A stretch of DNA of 64,000 nt from CAVQBJ01 sp963724405 (GCA_963724405.1 CAVRUQ010000011.1:434001-498000); one strand, 5' to 3'; numbered from the stretch's first letter, positions 33,388-42,667 are shown. The notes: generated by a model from the sequence alone, not told the origin. Made by a program: numbers and translations.

Positions 33388-34620
33388 TCAGTCGGCGTCG
33401 TCGTCGAGCAGGAAGCGCCCGTTCGCGTAGATCCTGCGCTCGCTGCCGTCCCGCAGCGTCGCGGTGACCGTCCGGTCCGCCGTCGAGACGATGTCGGTGT
33501 GGACGCTCGACTCGTTGAAGCCGAGCCGCTCCCACTCCTCGCGGCTGACCGCGGCCCGATCGCCGTCATAGCAGTCGTGGTAGGACTTGCCGACGGCGAT
33601 GTGCGTGTTGCCGAACGGCCCTCCGACGTTCTCGTCGTAGAGCGTCTGGGCCATGAAGCGGGTGATGCGCGAGAAGCGCGAGTCGGTGAGCGAGAACTCG
33701 CCGACCTTGTCGGCGTTCTCGGTCGCGATCATCTCCTTGAGCACGCCCTCGTTCTCCTCGGCCTCCGCCTTGACGACGCGTCCGCCGGCGAACTCCAGAC
33801 GGATGCCGCGGACGAGATTGCCGTACCGGTACAGCGGCTGGTTGAAGCGGATCCAGCCGTCGGTGCCGCGCCAGTCCGGGCTGGTGAAGATCTCGAAGCT
33901 CGGGATGTTTCGCCCGCTGCCACCGACCCACTGGCGATGCTCGCCGAGCAGGATGTGCAGGTCGACGTCGTCGCCGACAACGTGCAGCCGCTCGATCGGC
34001 AGCGCGTTCAGGCGCTCCACGTAGTCGCCGATCCGGTCGTTGACCTCGCGCCAGCGCGCGATCGGGTCCTCCTGGTCGAGGAAGCAGGCATCGATGATCT
34101 GCTGCCAGTACTCCTCCTCGCTCAGCCCCGCCTCCGCGGCCATGGCGGGAGTGCCGTACAGGCCGAGCGTCCACGAGAAGCGCCCGGCGTTCTCCTTCTG
34201 GGTGCGCCAGTCCATCAGCGGCTTCATCGACAGGCCGTTGCGCATGATGCGGCCTGGGTCGACACCCTCGAGCGCATGCAGGTCGCTGTCGGAGATGACG
34301 GTCACCTGGTGGTCGATCTCATCGATCAGCCCGCGCATCGCCTGCGCCGGGAAGAAGTCGACCTGCGCATCGTTCGCGGTGTCGTAGAAGTCGCGCGAGA
34401 GGTTGAACCGCTCGTCGTCGTCGGGCAGGTACTGGCCGATCACGTGTCCGCCGGCGCGCCACACGGCCTTGCGCAGCTCGGCGTACAGGGGCTTGGCCGA
34501 CTCGTGCGCGGTGATCCGCACGACGTCGCCCTCGCGGATGCCGCTGCCGCCGCCGAGCGCGAAGTTGGTGAGCACGTCGGCGTAGCGCTGCAGCACGACG
34601 TCGGGGGGAACGTAGGCCAT
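33388..34620 (-). CDS. M29 family metallo-aminopeptidase
   Basis: 410 residues, normal for thermophilic-type aminopeptidases (AmpS/PepS). Metal ligands are expected in NIPSFEIFTSPDW, the ENEGVL region, FGNTHIAVG and ESSVHTDIVS, all of which are conserved here. It removes N-terminal residues from peptides in the cytosol using two metal ions. GGAAGGA precedes the ATG. It is convergent with the GGDEF-EAL gene, five bases apart, and stands alone as a unit. Confidence 0.9.
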   Translation of the reverse strand: MAYVPPDVVLQRYADVLTNFALGGGSGIREGDVVRITAHESAKPLYAELRKAVWRAGGHVIGQYLPDDDERFNLSRDFYDTANDAQVDFFPAQAMRGLIDEIDHQVTVISDSDLHALEGVDPGRIMRNGLSMKPLMDWRTQKENAGRFSWTLGLYGTPAMAAEAGLSEEEYWQQIIDACFLDQEDPIARWREVNDRIGDYVERLNALPIERLHVVGDDVDLHILLGEHRQWVGGSGRNIPSFEIFTSPDWRGTDGWIRFNQPLYRYGNLVRGIRLEFAGGRVVKAEAEENEGVLKEMIATENADKVGEFSLTDSRFSRITRFMAQTLYDENVGGPFGNTHIAVGKSYHDCYDGDRAAVSREEWERLGFNESSVHTDIVSTADRTVTATLRDGSERRIYANGRFLLDDDAD

Positions 34621-34727
34621 GCGATCCTTCCGGGCGTGGGTCGGGCGAGGCCCGACAGCCTATCTACGCGCCGCGATCGGGGCGGTGCCTGGTTGCCGGG
34701 CGGGCGCGGATCCGTCACCCTTCGCGG

Positions 34728-35009
34728 ATGCAGCTCCTCGGGGCCAGGGAAACGGATCGGGGCACGATCGAGGTCACCTTCGGCACACGAGACGGCGTGC
34801 ACGTGCTCGAGGGCCGCGCCGAGCAGATCGGCGATCTCGGCGCGCGGATGCACGAGGCCGGCGCGCTCGGCGAGGCCGCCGCCGACGGTCCGCCCGACGC
34901 GCACCTCGTGTGGCTGCCCGAGGTCGCCGTCGGGCGCGACGTCGTGACCTTCGGCATCGGCGGTGGCGGCGTGCGCGTGCGCATCACGCGCGACGCCGAA
35001 TCGCGCTGA
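34728..35009 (+). CDS. Conserved-looking small protein, 93 residues
   Basis: Frame with strong GC third-position bias beginning at the ATG 34728. Composition is acidic and beta-rich, with GTIEVTFGTRDGVHVLEGRA and a C-terminal VTFGIGGGGVRVRITRD. No membrane helix or signal. Divergent from the aminopeptidase gene and convergent with the glycosidase. No family recognised. Confidence 0.6.
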   Translation: MQLLGARETDRGTIEVTFGTRDGVHVLEGRAEQIGDLGARMHEAGALGEAAADGPPDAHLVWLPEVAVGRDVVTFGIGGGGVRVRITRDAESR

Positions 35010-35028
35010 GCGGCGGGCGCCGCCGCCC

Positions 35029-36051
35029 TCAGCCGAGCTGCTGCTCGACGACCTTCAGCGCGGGACGAGCGCTGCCGTTGGCGTTGAGCAGCCCGCTGTC
35101 CCACCGGTCCTTCTTCGCCGATGCGAACCACTGGTACAGGTACCAACGCGAGATCCGCGGATAGGTGACCCGCGCGACCTCGAAGATGTACTGCTCGGCG
35201 AGGCGCTGGCGGGACAGGCTCGGCGGGTAGCCGACGAAGCGATCGAAGCCTCCCACCTCGGTCACCCAGACCGGCCCCGGAGGGAGTTGGCGCACGAGCC
35301 TGTTCAGCGCCTTGAGGTTGAATTCGTTGATGTCGTTGTACACGTGAATCGCCCACGGTCCCCGAAGCCTCCGCGCGGCACGCGCGAACGCGCGCATCCA
35401 CGAGCCGCTGGCCAGGCGGTAGCCGACGATCGACGGCGAGGTCACGGTGCAGCGGTGGCACAGTCTGAGGAGCACGCGCCAGTAGGCGACGGCGCGGGCC
35501 GGATTGCGCAGCGTGGACTGGTCGAGGAGGTTCGCCTCGTTCCAGGGCGTCCAGTTCTTGATCCACCAGAAGCGGTGCACCATCCAGGCGACGGCGCGAC
35601 GGTATTCCCGCGGGGAGGGCAGGTAGCGCGTGCGGCCGCGGATGTCCGACTGGGTGATGGCGATCAGCGGGACCGTCCCGCGGCGCCCCGCGATCGTCAG
35701 CCAGCGGTCGGCGAGGTGCAGGTAGTGCGGCTCGTGCACGAGATCCCAGGGCACGAAGTAGCGCACGTTGCGCAGCGGCAGCGCGCGCCAGCGCGGATCG
35801 GAGAACAGCGCCTGATGCTGGTCGTCGATGCCCCACACGATCTTCCTGATGACCGACTGATCGGCCGCGGGCCGCGTGCCGGCCGCCCGCGCCGTCGGGC
35901 GCGCCGGGGCGCTGGCGACCCCGGCGGCGCCGGCGGCAAGCGCAAGCGCAAGCGCGGCGGGCACGCCCGACCGCAGCCCCCTCGAGCGGCGTCCGAAACG
36001 ACGGCGTCCGTGTCCGGTGGGCGGGAGCGGACGCCTGATCTCGTCGTTCAT
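35029..36051 (-). CDS. Secreted glycoside-hydrolase-like protein (clan A TIM barrel)
   Basis: 340 residues. A basic start (RRRFGRRSRGLR) and Ala/Leu core (about 22-45) form a signal peptide. The barrel contains WTPWNEANLL, with the acid/base Glu after Asn as in clan GH-A, and VWVTEVGGFDR with the probable nucleophile Glu. RYFVPWDLVHEPHYLHLADRW is an early barrel strand. The polysaccharide substrate and GH family are unknown. ATG 36051 is preferred to the TTG at 36060. It stands alone on the minus strand. Confidence 0.7.
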   Translation of the reverse strand: MNDEIRRPLPPTGHGRRRFGRRSRGLRSGVPAALALALAAGAAGVASAPARPTARAAGTRPAADQSVIRKIVWGIDDQHQALFSDPRWRALPLRNVRYFVPWDLVHEPHYLHLADRWLTIAGRRGTVPLIAITQSDIRGRTRYLPSPREYRRAVAWMVHRFWWIKNWTPWNEANLLDQSTLRNPARAVAYWRVLLRLCHRCTVTSPSIVGYRLASGSWMRAFARAARRLRGPWAIHVYNDINEFNLKALNRLVRQLPPGPVWVTEVGGFDRFVGYPPSLSRQRLAEQYIFEVARVTYPRISRWYLYQWFASAKKDRWDSGLLNANGSARPALKVVEQQLG

Positions 36052-36123
36052 CGTCGACAAGGGTAGCCGTCGGTCACGACTGCATCCGCGGCGGCGGACG
36101 GCCGATGGAGCGGCCCGGCGTCG

Positions 36124-36546
36124 TCAGGCCACGGCGTCGACGCGGTCCAGACCCCGGCTGACGTTCCGCCGCAGCCCGGGCGCGATGACGGCATCCAGTC
36201 CGGGGAGCACGGCCCGAAACGCGATCTCGTAGTGAAGGTGCGTTCCGTCTCCCTGCGGGGTGAGGCGAATCGTGCCCTCGTGGTCGCGCAGCGGAGATCC
36301 CTTCGTGATGCGGTAGCGAATGAACTCGTTCGGCACGAACTCGACGACCGTCTCGACGAACGGAGGCAGCGGCCCGATCCGCAGCTCGCGCGCGGAGTCG
36401 ACGCCGTTTCGCTCGCCGTCGCTTCCGTCGCGCAGGCGGCGCACCTTCGCGCCGAACACCGCCGACAGGTTCTCGTGCTCGGACAGGTAGCCGAACACCC
36501 GTTCAGGCGGCAGGGAGTAGTCGCGATCGAACACGAGTCGTTGCAC
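36124..36546 (-). CDS. SRPBCC (START/polyketide cyclase-like) protein
   Basis: 140 residues. The pattern FDRDYSLPPERVFGYLSEHENL at the N-terminus, a central beta-sheet (GTIRLTPQGDGTHLHYEI AF) and a long C-terminal helix are typical of SRPBCC ligand-binding proteins. The ligand is unknown. A GTG start at 36546 is used. It is unrelated in sequence detail to the other SRPBCC protein at 54869. It is a single gene. Confidence 0.75.
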   Translation of the reverse strand: MQRLVFDRDYSLPPERVFGYLSEHENLSAVFGAKVRRLRDGSDGERNGVDSARELRIGPLPPFVETVVEFVPNEFIRYRITKGSPLRDHEGTIRLTPQGDGTHLHYEIAFRAVLPGLDAVIAPGLRRNVSRGLDRVDAVA

Positions 36547-36767
36547 GGCGCGACATTCAACCAGACTGGGCCGCCGACCATCCGTCGAGAACGCGTGCGC
36601 TCGACCGGTCCGTGGCGCACAATTCGGGGCCAGAATCGTTTCGGAGTGGTCATCTCGATAAAGGCACCCCCGTCGCGAGGCGGGCTCGCAAACCCACGGG
36701 ACTCTCGGAGTCAGCCGGGCTGCCGAAGGATGTCGCGATGTGGTCGCTCCCCGTCAAGGAGGAATGC

Positions 36768-36956
36768 ATGTCCGAACACGAGCACGAGATCGACCGGCGC
36801 GAGTGCAGCCGCTGCGGCGCGCTGCTGTCGATGTGGTTCTGCGACGCGTGCGGGAGCGACAGCTTCGACAGCATCACCGAGGCCTATGTCGCCGAGCTCG
36901 CCACGCCCTGGCGCACCCAGGAGGCGCGGCCGGCGACCGCCTCGGTTGCCGTCTAG
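36768..36956 (+). CDS. Small zinc-ribbon protein, 62 residues
   Basis: Two CxxC knuckles, ECSRCGALL and FCDACGSD, form a compact zinc ribbon; the rest is Glu/Ala-rich. The ATG at 36768 has AAGGAGG five bases upstream, a near-perfect ribosome site, which decides the start. Its stop overlaps the stop of the BldC-like gene on the other strand (CTAG at 36953-36956). Unknown function; a small DNA- or protein-binding role is only a guess. Confidence 0.75.
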   Translation: MSEHEHEIDRRECSRCGALLSMWFCDACGSDSFDSITEAYVAELATPWRTQEARPATASVAV

Positions 36957-37186
36957 CCGCCGCGCCGGGAGTCCGGCGGCGCGTTCAGGGAGACGACAAA
37001 GCGGTCGAGCTGATCGCGCGAGAAGCGGCGCTGCCCGCCGGGTGTGCGGTGGGAGTCGAGGTGTCCGCTGTCCGACCAGCGCCGGATCGCGCTCTGCGAC
37101 ACGCCCACGTAGCGCGCGGCCTGCGAGCTCGTGAACATCGGACGGCGGTCCGCGAGGCTCAACCGCGCTGCGCCTGAAGAAATCAT
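36953..37186 (-). CDS. BldC/excisionase-like MerR-type DNA-binding protein
   Basis: 77 residues, one winged helix-turn-helix: MFTSSQAARYVGVSQSAIRR, then GHLDSHRTPGGQRRFSRDQL. This matches BldC-like proteins, small actinobacterial regulators that bind DNA head to tail, and the helix_turn_helix_17 family. The ATG at 37186 has AGAGGT upstream. There is no phage context, so an excisionase role is unlikely. It overlaps the zinc-ribbon gene end to end. Confidence 0.8.
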   Translation of the reverse strand: MISSGAARLSLADRRPMFTSSQAARYVGVSQSAIRRWSDSGHLDSHRTPGGQRRFSRDQLDRFVVSLNAPPDSRRGG

Positions 37187-37311
37187 CGGCACGACCTCTG
37201 TTCGGGGGGTTGGAGGCTGCGCCGCGCATGCTAGGCGCCGCGGCGCGCCCCGGACAACCCTTACGACCCTTGACCTGCGGCGCGTTGCCGCCGCCGCGGG
37301 CGCCGATCGCC

Positions 37312-38472
37312 TCAGTGAGGCACGGGCGCGCCGAGCAGCGCGGCTGCGGCGCCCACCGCGCCGGCGCCGAGCAGCGTCGCAACGACGCCTCGGCGCAGCG
37401 CGAGCAGGGCGATCGCGGCGAGCGCGAGCACGGCGTACTGCCACGCCTCACCCAGCGCGGCCGCGAGCGGGATCGCCGAGCCGATGATGGCGCCCGCCGC
37501 GGCCGGTCCCGCGCCGGCCAGGAATGCGCTCGCCCGCTGGTTGCTCAGGAGGCGGTCGAACCGCGAGGCGCCGATGAGCACGAAGCCGAACGACGGCGTG
37601 AAGGCGATGACGGTGGCGAGCAGCCCGCCGGCGATGCCCGCGGCCGAGTACCCGACCGCGGCGATCGTCAGCACGACCGGACCGGGGGTGATCTGCCCGA
37701 GCGCGACGGCATTGAGGAACTGCCCGTGCGTCATCCAGTGATACGTGTTGACCGCGTCGGCCTGCATGAGCGGAACGATCACGAAGCCGCCGCCGAAGGC
37801 CAGGGCGCCGACCTTCAGCGCCGTCCAGGCGAGCGCGCCGACGCCGGCCGGGGCGACGCCGACCGCGCCGAGCAGCGGCCAGCCGTGCAGGCCGGCGCTT
37901 CTCGGGGGATGGCGCACCGCGAATTCGGTCAAGCCGCACGCGAGCAGCACGACCACGAGCCACGGTCCGACGGTGGCGGCCGCGACGCCGCCGGCGCCGG
38001 CGTAGGCGACGAGACGGGCGAGCTGCGAGCCGGCGGCGCGCCTGACCATCGGCGGCAGGATCGAGAGCCCCGCGAGCAGCGCCACCGGCGCCACGGCCGC
38101 GCCGGCGCCCATGCCCGCGCCGCGGATCCAGCGCGGCGGCGCGCTGGACAGGAACACGCTCGACAGCGCGAGGATGAGGACGAGGCCCGGGACGATGAAG
38201 CTGACGCCGCCCACGAGCGCGCCCGCGGGGCCGCGAAGTCGCCAGGCGCAGTAGATCGCCAACTGCGTGGAGGCCGGCCCGGGCAGGAGGTTCGCCGCGC
38301 CGATCGCGCGCTCGAACTGCTCCTCGGTCAGCCAGCCGCGCTCGGTCACGCACAGTTCGCGCAGCAGCGCGATGTGGGCCGGCGGACCGCCGAAGCCCGT
38401 TACGCCGATGCGACCCCATTCGCGCATCAGCACCGTGAGCGCGGGCGGCGGCTGGGCGTCCGTGGCGGCCAT
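37312..38472 (-). CDS. chrA: Chromate transporter (CHR family, two-domain)
   Basis: 386 residues with two homologous CHR halves. The N-terminal half has GFGGPPAHIALLRE and ANLLPGPASTQLAIYCAW; the C-terminal half has FGGGFVIVPLMQ and LGQITPGPVVLTIAAVGY. About ten membrane helices. The family exports chromate by proton exchange, though many members are untested. The ATG at 38472 gives a short Ala/Pro lead; an upstream reading adds 53 unlikely residues. No chromate regulator (ChrB) is adjacent. Confidence 0.88.
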   Translation of the reverse strand: MAATDAQPPPALTVLMREWGRIGVTGFGGPPAHIALLRELCVTERGWLTEEQFERAIGAANLLPGPASTQLAIYCAWRLRGPAGALVGGVSFIVPGLVLILALSSVFLSSAPPRWIRGAGMGAGAAVAPVALLAGLSILPPMVRRAAGSQLARLVAYAGAGGVAAATVGPWLVVVLLACGLTEFAVRHPPRSAGLHGWPLLGAVGVAPAGVGALAWTALKVGALAFGGGFVIVPLMQADAVNTYHWMTHGQFLNAVALGQITPGPVVLTIAAVGYSAAGIAGGLLATVIAFTPSFGFVLIGASRFDRLLSNQRASAFLAGAGPAAAGAIIGSAIPLAAALGEAWQYAVLALAAIALLALRRGVVATLLGAGAVGAAAALLGAPVPH

Positions 38473-38646
38473 CGCTGCCCGGCAGGGTACGCCCTCCGGA
38501 CCCGCACACGCGGTCCGGCCGACGGCGCGGAGATCGGCTCGCCGGATGGGTGGATCGCCGAGCGATGTGCCACCCCGGTCGAGGGCTGCGCCGCGCCGGT
38601 CGATGCGCCTGTGGGGACCCGCGATCACCAAGGAAGGACCCGCCGC

Positions 38647-38697
38647 ATGACAAAAGACGCCACGCCCGTTCCGACGTCGGACGCGGTCGTGACATGA
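38647..38697 (+). CDS. 16-residue leader ORF coupled to cheD
   Basis: ATG at 38647 behind AAGGAAGGA (38630-38638), reading MTKDATPVPTSDAVVT and stopping at TGA that overlaps the cheD start (ATGA, 38694-38697). The good ribosome site belongs to this frame, not to cheD, so cheD translation probably depends on it. It is too short for a domain and may simply be a translational coupler. Confidence 0.45.
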   Translation: MTKDATPVPTSDAVVT

Positions 38698-39221
38698 CCC
38701 CGCGACCGACGACGGTGCGGATCGGCGAGGTCGCGGCCTCCCGTACGCCCGGAGCCGTGCTGTCCGCGATCGGCCTCGGATCGTGCATCGGACTCGTCCT
38801 GATGGACGTCGGACGACGCGCGGTCGGCCTGGCCCACATCATGCTGCCCGACTCCCGCGGAAGCGAGCGCGGCTCACCACGCTTCGCCGACGTCGCCGTG
38901 CCCGCGCTCGTGCGCGCCCTGACCGATCTCGGCGCCCGGCCGTATCAGCTCGAGGCGGTGGCCGTCGGCGGCGCGCAGCTGTTCGCCACCACCGGCGGCA
39001 GCCGTCTGGAGATCGGCGCCCGCAACCTCGAGGCGGTGACGGCGGCGGTTCGCGCCGCCCGCATCCCGGTGCGGGCCGCGGCGACGGGAGGAGGAGCCGG
39101 GCGCTCGATGTGGGTGTCCGTCGACGAACTGGCGGTGACCGTGCGCGAGGCGGGCGGGTCTCCCGAGGAGCTCTACCGCCCGCTCATGTCGGTGGTCGGC
39201 GCCGTGGGCCGCGGCGCGTAG
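38694..39221 (+). CDS. cheD: Chemoreceptor glutamine deamidase CheD
   Basis: 175 residues. The catalytic Cys31 in GLGSCIGLVL, His48 in GLAHIMLP and the Thr in FATTGG are the CheD active site. It deamidates glutamines in methyl-accepting chemoreceptors and binds CheC. No other chemotaxis or flagellar gene is in the window, so its partners lie elsewhere or it has another role. The start overlaps a 16-residue ORF with a strong ribosome site. Convergence or operon links to neighbours are absent. Confidence 0.9.
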   Translation: MTPRPTTVRIGEVAASRTPGAVLSAIGLGSCIGLVLMDVGRRAVGLAHIMLPDSRGSERGSPRFADVAVPALVRALTDLGARPYQLEAVAVGGAQLFATTGGSRLEIGARNLEAVTAAVRAARIPVRAAATGGGAGRSMWVSVDELAVTVREAGGSPEELYRPLMSVVGAVGRGA

Positions 39222-39366
39222 CGCGCGCGACGGACCCCGCGGTCGGAGGGACGCGGCGATCTGGTACAAACGAACCCGTACCGGGCACTAGCGCCGGACT
39301 AATGCAAGGCTCACCGCGAACAATGATGCGCGACGCAGGGTGGCGGGGGAGGCAGCGTCCGAGTCC

Positions 39367-41157
39367 ATGTGGCACCCATCGCACGATCACGAGCCGATCG
39401 ACCGCCGGACGTTCCTGCGCCGCGGACTGCTCGCCGGCGGTGCGCTCGCCGCCGGCGCGACGGCCGTGGGCGCGTTTGCCGCGGACCGGGGCGACGACGA
39501 CGCGCAGGCCGCGCGGGCTGCGGCGCCGGGCCGGACCCGCGTGGCGCGATCGCAGGCGTCCGAGCCGCCCAACATCCTGGTCATCCTCGTCGACCAGTTG
39601 CGTGAGCCGCGGTGGTTCGGTTCGCCCGCGCTCGTGGATCGCTGGCTCCCGAACATCGCCGCGCTGCGTCGTGACGGGGTGTCGTTCGCGCAGCACTTCA
39701 CGGCCGCCAACGACTGCACGCCATCGCGGGCGGCGCTGCTGACCGGACTGCACAGTCACCAGACCGGCTGCCTGATCACCGGCGGCAGCACGCTCGACCC
39801 GGGCTTCCCGACCTACGGGACGATGCTGCGCGAGCAGGGCTACGGAACCTACTGGTTCGGCAAGTGGCACCTGACGCGCGGCGACAACAACTGGGCCGCC
39901 GGCAGCGATGCGCTCGAGCCGTACGGCTTCGCCGGTGGCACGTATCCCTCGCCGGACGGCGGTCCCGGGCAGGGTTGGCGCGTCGATCCGTACATCGCGA
40001 CGCAGTTCGACGCCTGGTTCGCCGCGAGTGGCCGCCAAGAGCCCTGGTGCACGACCGTCTCGTTCGTCAACCCCCACGACATCGCGTGGTGGTACGGCTG
40101 GAGCGACCGCGTGCCGGCCGAGGCGTCGGCGCCGCCGATGTTCGCCGCGCTGCCGCCGAACTTCGAGACCCCGCAGCTCATGCGCGAGCGGGGCAAGCCG
40201 CGGCTGCAGCGCTCGTTGCAGGACACGGCCGCGGAGTCGTTCGGAGCGGTGCCGTTCGCGGGTCCGGGCACGGCCGAGGCGTGGACGCCGTTCCTGGACC
40301 TGTATCTGAAGCTGCAACGCAACGTCGACTTTCACATCGGACGGGTCCTTCACACGCTGCGCAGCCGCCCCGAGGTCGCGGCCAACACCGTGGTCGTGTT
40401 CACGAGCGACCACGGCGAGTACGGCGCCTCGCACGGCATGCGGGGCAAGGGAGCCTCGGCCTACGAGGAGGCGATCGGCGTGCCGCTCGTCGTCGGCGAC
40501 CCGCGCGGGCTGCTCACGAGCGCAACCGGCGCCGTGCGTGACCAGCTCACCTCGAGCGTCGACGTCGCCCCCCTGTTGCTGACGATCGCGAGCGGCACGG
40601 GCGCGTGGCGTGGCGACGCTCATTACAGCCATCTGGCGAGCCGCCTCGATCTGGCCGCGATCCTCGCCGATCCGGCCGCCCCCGGGCGGCCGTACGCGCT
40701 GCACGCGACCGACGAGACGGTGACCGAGTTCGCCGTCGTGCCGTACGCGGCCGACGCGCCGCTGCACGTGACGGCGGTGCGCACGGCGCAGGGCAAGTAC
40801 GCGACGTACTCCAACTGGCTGCCGGGCGGGATCGCGATCGACCCGAGCGGCCAGGAGCAGGAGCTCTACGACTACTCCACGCCGTCGGGGCGGCTGGAGC
40901 TGCACAACGACGCGGGCGCCGGCGCGCTCCACGAGTCGATGGACGCGCTGCTCGCGAGCGCGATCGCCGACGAGCTGCGCCAGCCGCTGCCGCTGCGCCT
41001 CGCGGCGGCGCAGACGCAGGGGTTCAGTGACTACGGCGCCGTGGTCGGCCGCGTGAACGCGCACGCCGCGCTGTTCCGCGAGCGGCACGAGGCGACCGCG
41101 GCGACGCCGTCGCCGAGCACGCGGGCGCTGCCGCGCCGCTCGCGGCCGCGACCCTAG
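39367..41157 (+). CDS. Tat-exported sulfatase/arylsulfatase family protein
   Basis: About 596 residues. A Tat signal IDRRTFLRRGLLAGGAL lies near the N-terminus. The sulfatase signature NDCTPSRAALLTGLHS includes Cys117, which must be converted to formylglycine, and the CxPSR motif is intact. Metal sites appear in ILVDQ and VVFTSDHGEYGASHG. Substrate unknown (alkyl, aryl or polysaccharide sulfate). A GTG at 39340 is an alternative start. No formylglycine-generating enzyme is in the window. Its end overlaps tatA on the other strand by 4 bases (CTAG). Confidence 0.9.
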   Translation: MWHPSHDHEPIDRRTFLRRGLLAGGALAAGATAVGAFAADRGDDDAQAARAAAPGRTRVARSQASEPPNILVILVDQLREPRWFGSPALVDRWLPNIAALRRDGVSFAQHFTAANDCTPSRAALLTGLHSHQTGCLITGGSTLDPGFPTYGTMLREQGYGTYWFGKWHLTRGDNNWAAGSDALEPYGFAGGTYPSPDGGPGQGWRVDPYIATQFDAWFAASGRQEPWCTTVSFVNPHDIAWWYGWSDRVPAEASAPPMFAALPPNFETPQLMRERGKPRLQRSLQDTAAESFGAVPFAGPGTAEAWTPFLDLYLKLQRNVDFHIGRVLHTLRSRPEVAANTVVVFTSDHGEYGASHGMRGKGASAYEEAIGVPLVVGDPRGLLTSATGAVRDQLTSSVDVAPLLLTIASGTGAWRGDAHYSHLASRLDLAAILADPAAPGRPYALHATDETVTEFAVVPYAADAPLHVTAVRTAQGKYATYSNWLPGGIAIDPSGQEQELYDYSTPSGRLELHNDAGAGALHESMDALLASAIADELRQPLPLRLAAAQTQGFSDYGAVVGRVNAHAALFRERHEATAATPSPSTRALPRRSRPRP

Positions 41158-41354
41158 GCGGCGTCGGGCGGTCGCGAGTCGAGGGTCCGCGGCGGCGCGG
41201 CCGGATCCTCGTCCGCGTGGGCGGACAGCGCCTGGCGGAACTCATGCAGGCCCCGGCCGATCGAGCGGCCGGCCTCAGGCAGCCGCTTGGGACCGAGCAC
41301 GAGCAACGCGATCGCGGCCACGAACATGACGTGCAACGGGTTGATGGCGCCCAT
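41154..41354 (-). CDS. tatA: Sec-independent translocase subunit TatA
   Basis: 66 residues: one N-terminal helix (HVMFVAAIALLVLG) followed by the amphipathic segment PKRLPEAGRSIGRGLHEFRQ, the TatA/E pattern. AAGGAG precedes the ATG at 41354. It forms the pore for folded Tat substrates. It lies between two genes for Tat-signal proteins (the sulfatase and the ferritin-like protein), which suggests local co-adaptation. No tatC is visible in the window. Confidence 0.85.
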   Translation of the reverse strand: MGAINPLHVMFVAAIALLVLGPKRLPEAGRSIGRGLHEFRQALSAHADEDPAAPPRTLDSRPPDAA

Positions 41355-41488
41355 CGGTTTCTCCTTCGTTTCGTGAACAAGGCGGTCACCCGCCCATGGT
41401 CTTCGACTCGCCCGGTCGCGCCGCGCGAACGGCGGGGAGGGCCCGCGCGGGCCGACCTCGCCCGCGCGTGCGACCCCTCCGGGCCGGT

Positions 41489-42667
41489 CTAGAACTCGAA
41501 GCGCTGTGCCGCGTCGGCGGCCGCCGCGAGCGCGTTGAGCTTGCGGAAGAACGCGGGCGACTGCCCGGCGAACAACCCGTCGTCGGTGAACGCCTTCACG
41601 GCGGCGCGCGCGCCCGCGAGTTGGTCGCTCGTCGGTCGCACGATCGAGCACGGCGGGAAGCGGTTGCTGAGGAACGTGCACGGCTCGGGCAGGATGAGGT
41701 TCGTCTGGAAGCCCTCGCCACCCGGGTTGGCGTTCAGGTCCGGGAAGGCGAGACCGGTCTCGGGATCGACCACCCCGGCGAGTGGCTGCGAGACCGCGTT
41801 TCCGGCCTTGTCGTGCCACAGCGAGAAGTGGTTCGTCTCGACGCCGCCGATGCTCGCCACGATGCGCAGAACCTCGAGGTTCGTCACCTTGAGGCTGAGC
41901 GTGGTGTACAGGCTCGAGCCGCCCTGCTCGATGAAAGCGAAATGGAAGCCCGCCGTGTTGGCGATCGCCTGCATGCGGCTCTCCGCCGGCGACGCCGGGG
42001 GCACCGGCGCGGGGTTGTTGGGTGGCGTCTCGGTGTCGTTGAGCGGGATCGCCGGCTGGCTGTTGATCGTGACCGCCTGCGGGAACGTCGCACCGAGGTC
42101 GGGGTTCTGCGTGCTGCGGTACCGCGTGTACCAGCTCGTGTCGACGTTGAGTGACTGCAGCGTCGTCAGCCGGCCGATCTGCTGCGCGCCGGTGGCCTGG
42201 CTGCTCGGGAGAGTGCGGAACGCGTCGAGGTCGACGGGCGGCGCGCCCTTGGATATGAGGTAGGCGTTGATGAACGCGGCGTGGCTCTGCTCGTCGTCGG
42301 TGTTGTCGGCGATGTACTGCGACATGTCGGAGTCGAGGTTCGACAGGGCCGCCATGTACGCCGGGTTGCCTCCGTTGACGCCGCCGAGCTCGTTGTACTG
42401 ACCCCAGAGATCGGACTCGATCAGCTCCGCGGCCGCGAGGAAGCGCAGGATCGCGATGTCGCCGCCGGTGATGATGTTGTCGAACGGGCCCGCCGAGGCG
42501 TCCGAGGCGAACAGGGCGCCACCGGGAACCGCGGCCGCGCCGGCGAGGCCGACGCCGGCCAGGAACGCGCGCCGCCCGACGACGCGGTTCCACTTCGATT
42601 GCAGGTTCTCATCGCAGACCGACAGGTCGTCCTTGTTCTTGGTGCCCGGTGTGACGGGTTCACTCAT
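41489..42667 (-). CDS. Tat-exported ferritin-like domain protein
   Basis: 392 residues. A twin-arginine signal GRRAFLAGVGLAGAAAVPGG precedes a ferritin-like four-helix region (about 60-330) with Glu/His clusters: AELIESDLWGQY, DDEQSHAAFINAYL and VETNHFSLWHD. This is the Ferritin_2 family of exported helical proteins; metal oxidation or storage is possible but untested. The ATG at 42667 has GGAG at 8 bases. It runs parallel to and 134 bases upstream of tatA, whose product would export it. Confidence 0.82.
   Translation of the reverse strand: MSEPVTPGTKNKDDLSVCDENLQSKWNRVVGRRAFLAGVGLAGAAAVPGGALFASDASAGPFDNIITGGDIAILRFLAAAELIESDLWGQYNELGGVNGGNPAYMAALSNLDSDMSQYIADNTDDEQSHAAFINAYLISKGAPPVDLDAFRTLPSSQATGAQQIGRLTTLQSLNVDTSWYTRYRSTQNPDLGATFPQAVTINSQPAIPLNDTETPPNNPAPVPPASPAESRMQAIANTAGFHFAFIEQGGSSLYTTLSLKVTNLEVLRIVASIGGVETNHFSLWHDKAGNAVSQPLAGVVDPETGLAFPDLNANPGGEGFQTNLILPEPCTFLSNRFPPCSIVRPTSDQLAGARAAVKAFTDDGLFAGQSPAFFRKLNALAAAADAAQRFEF

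Noticed and set aside
36953..37186. Phage excisionase
   Set aside because: The small HTH protein fits BldC-like regulators and there is no integrase, attachment site or phage gene nearby.
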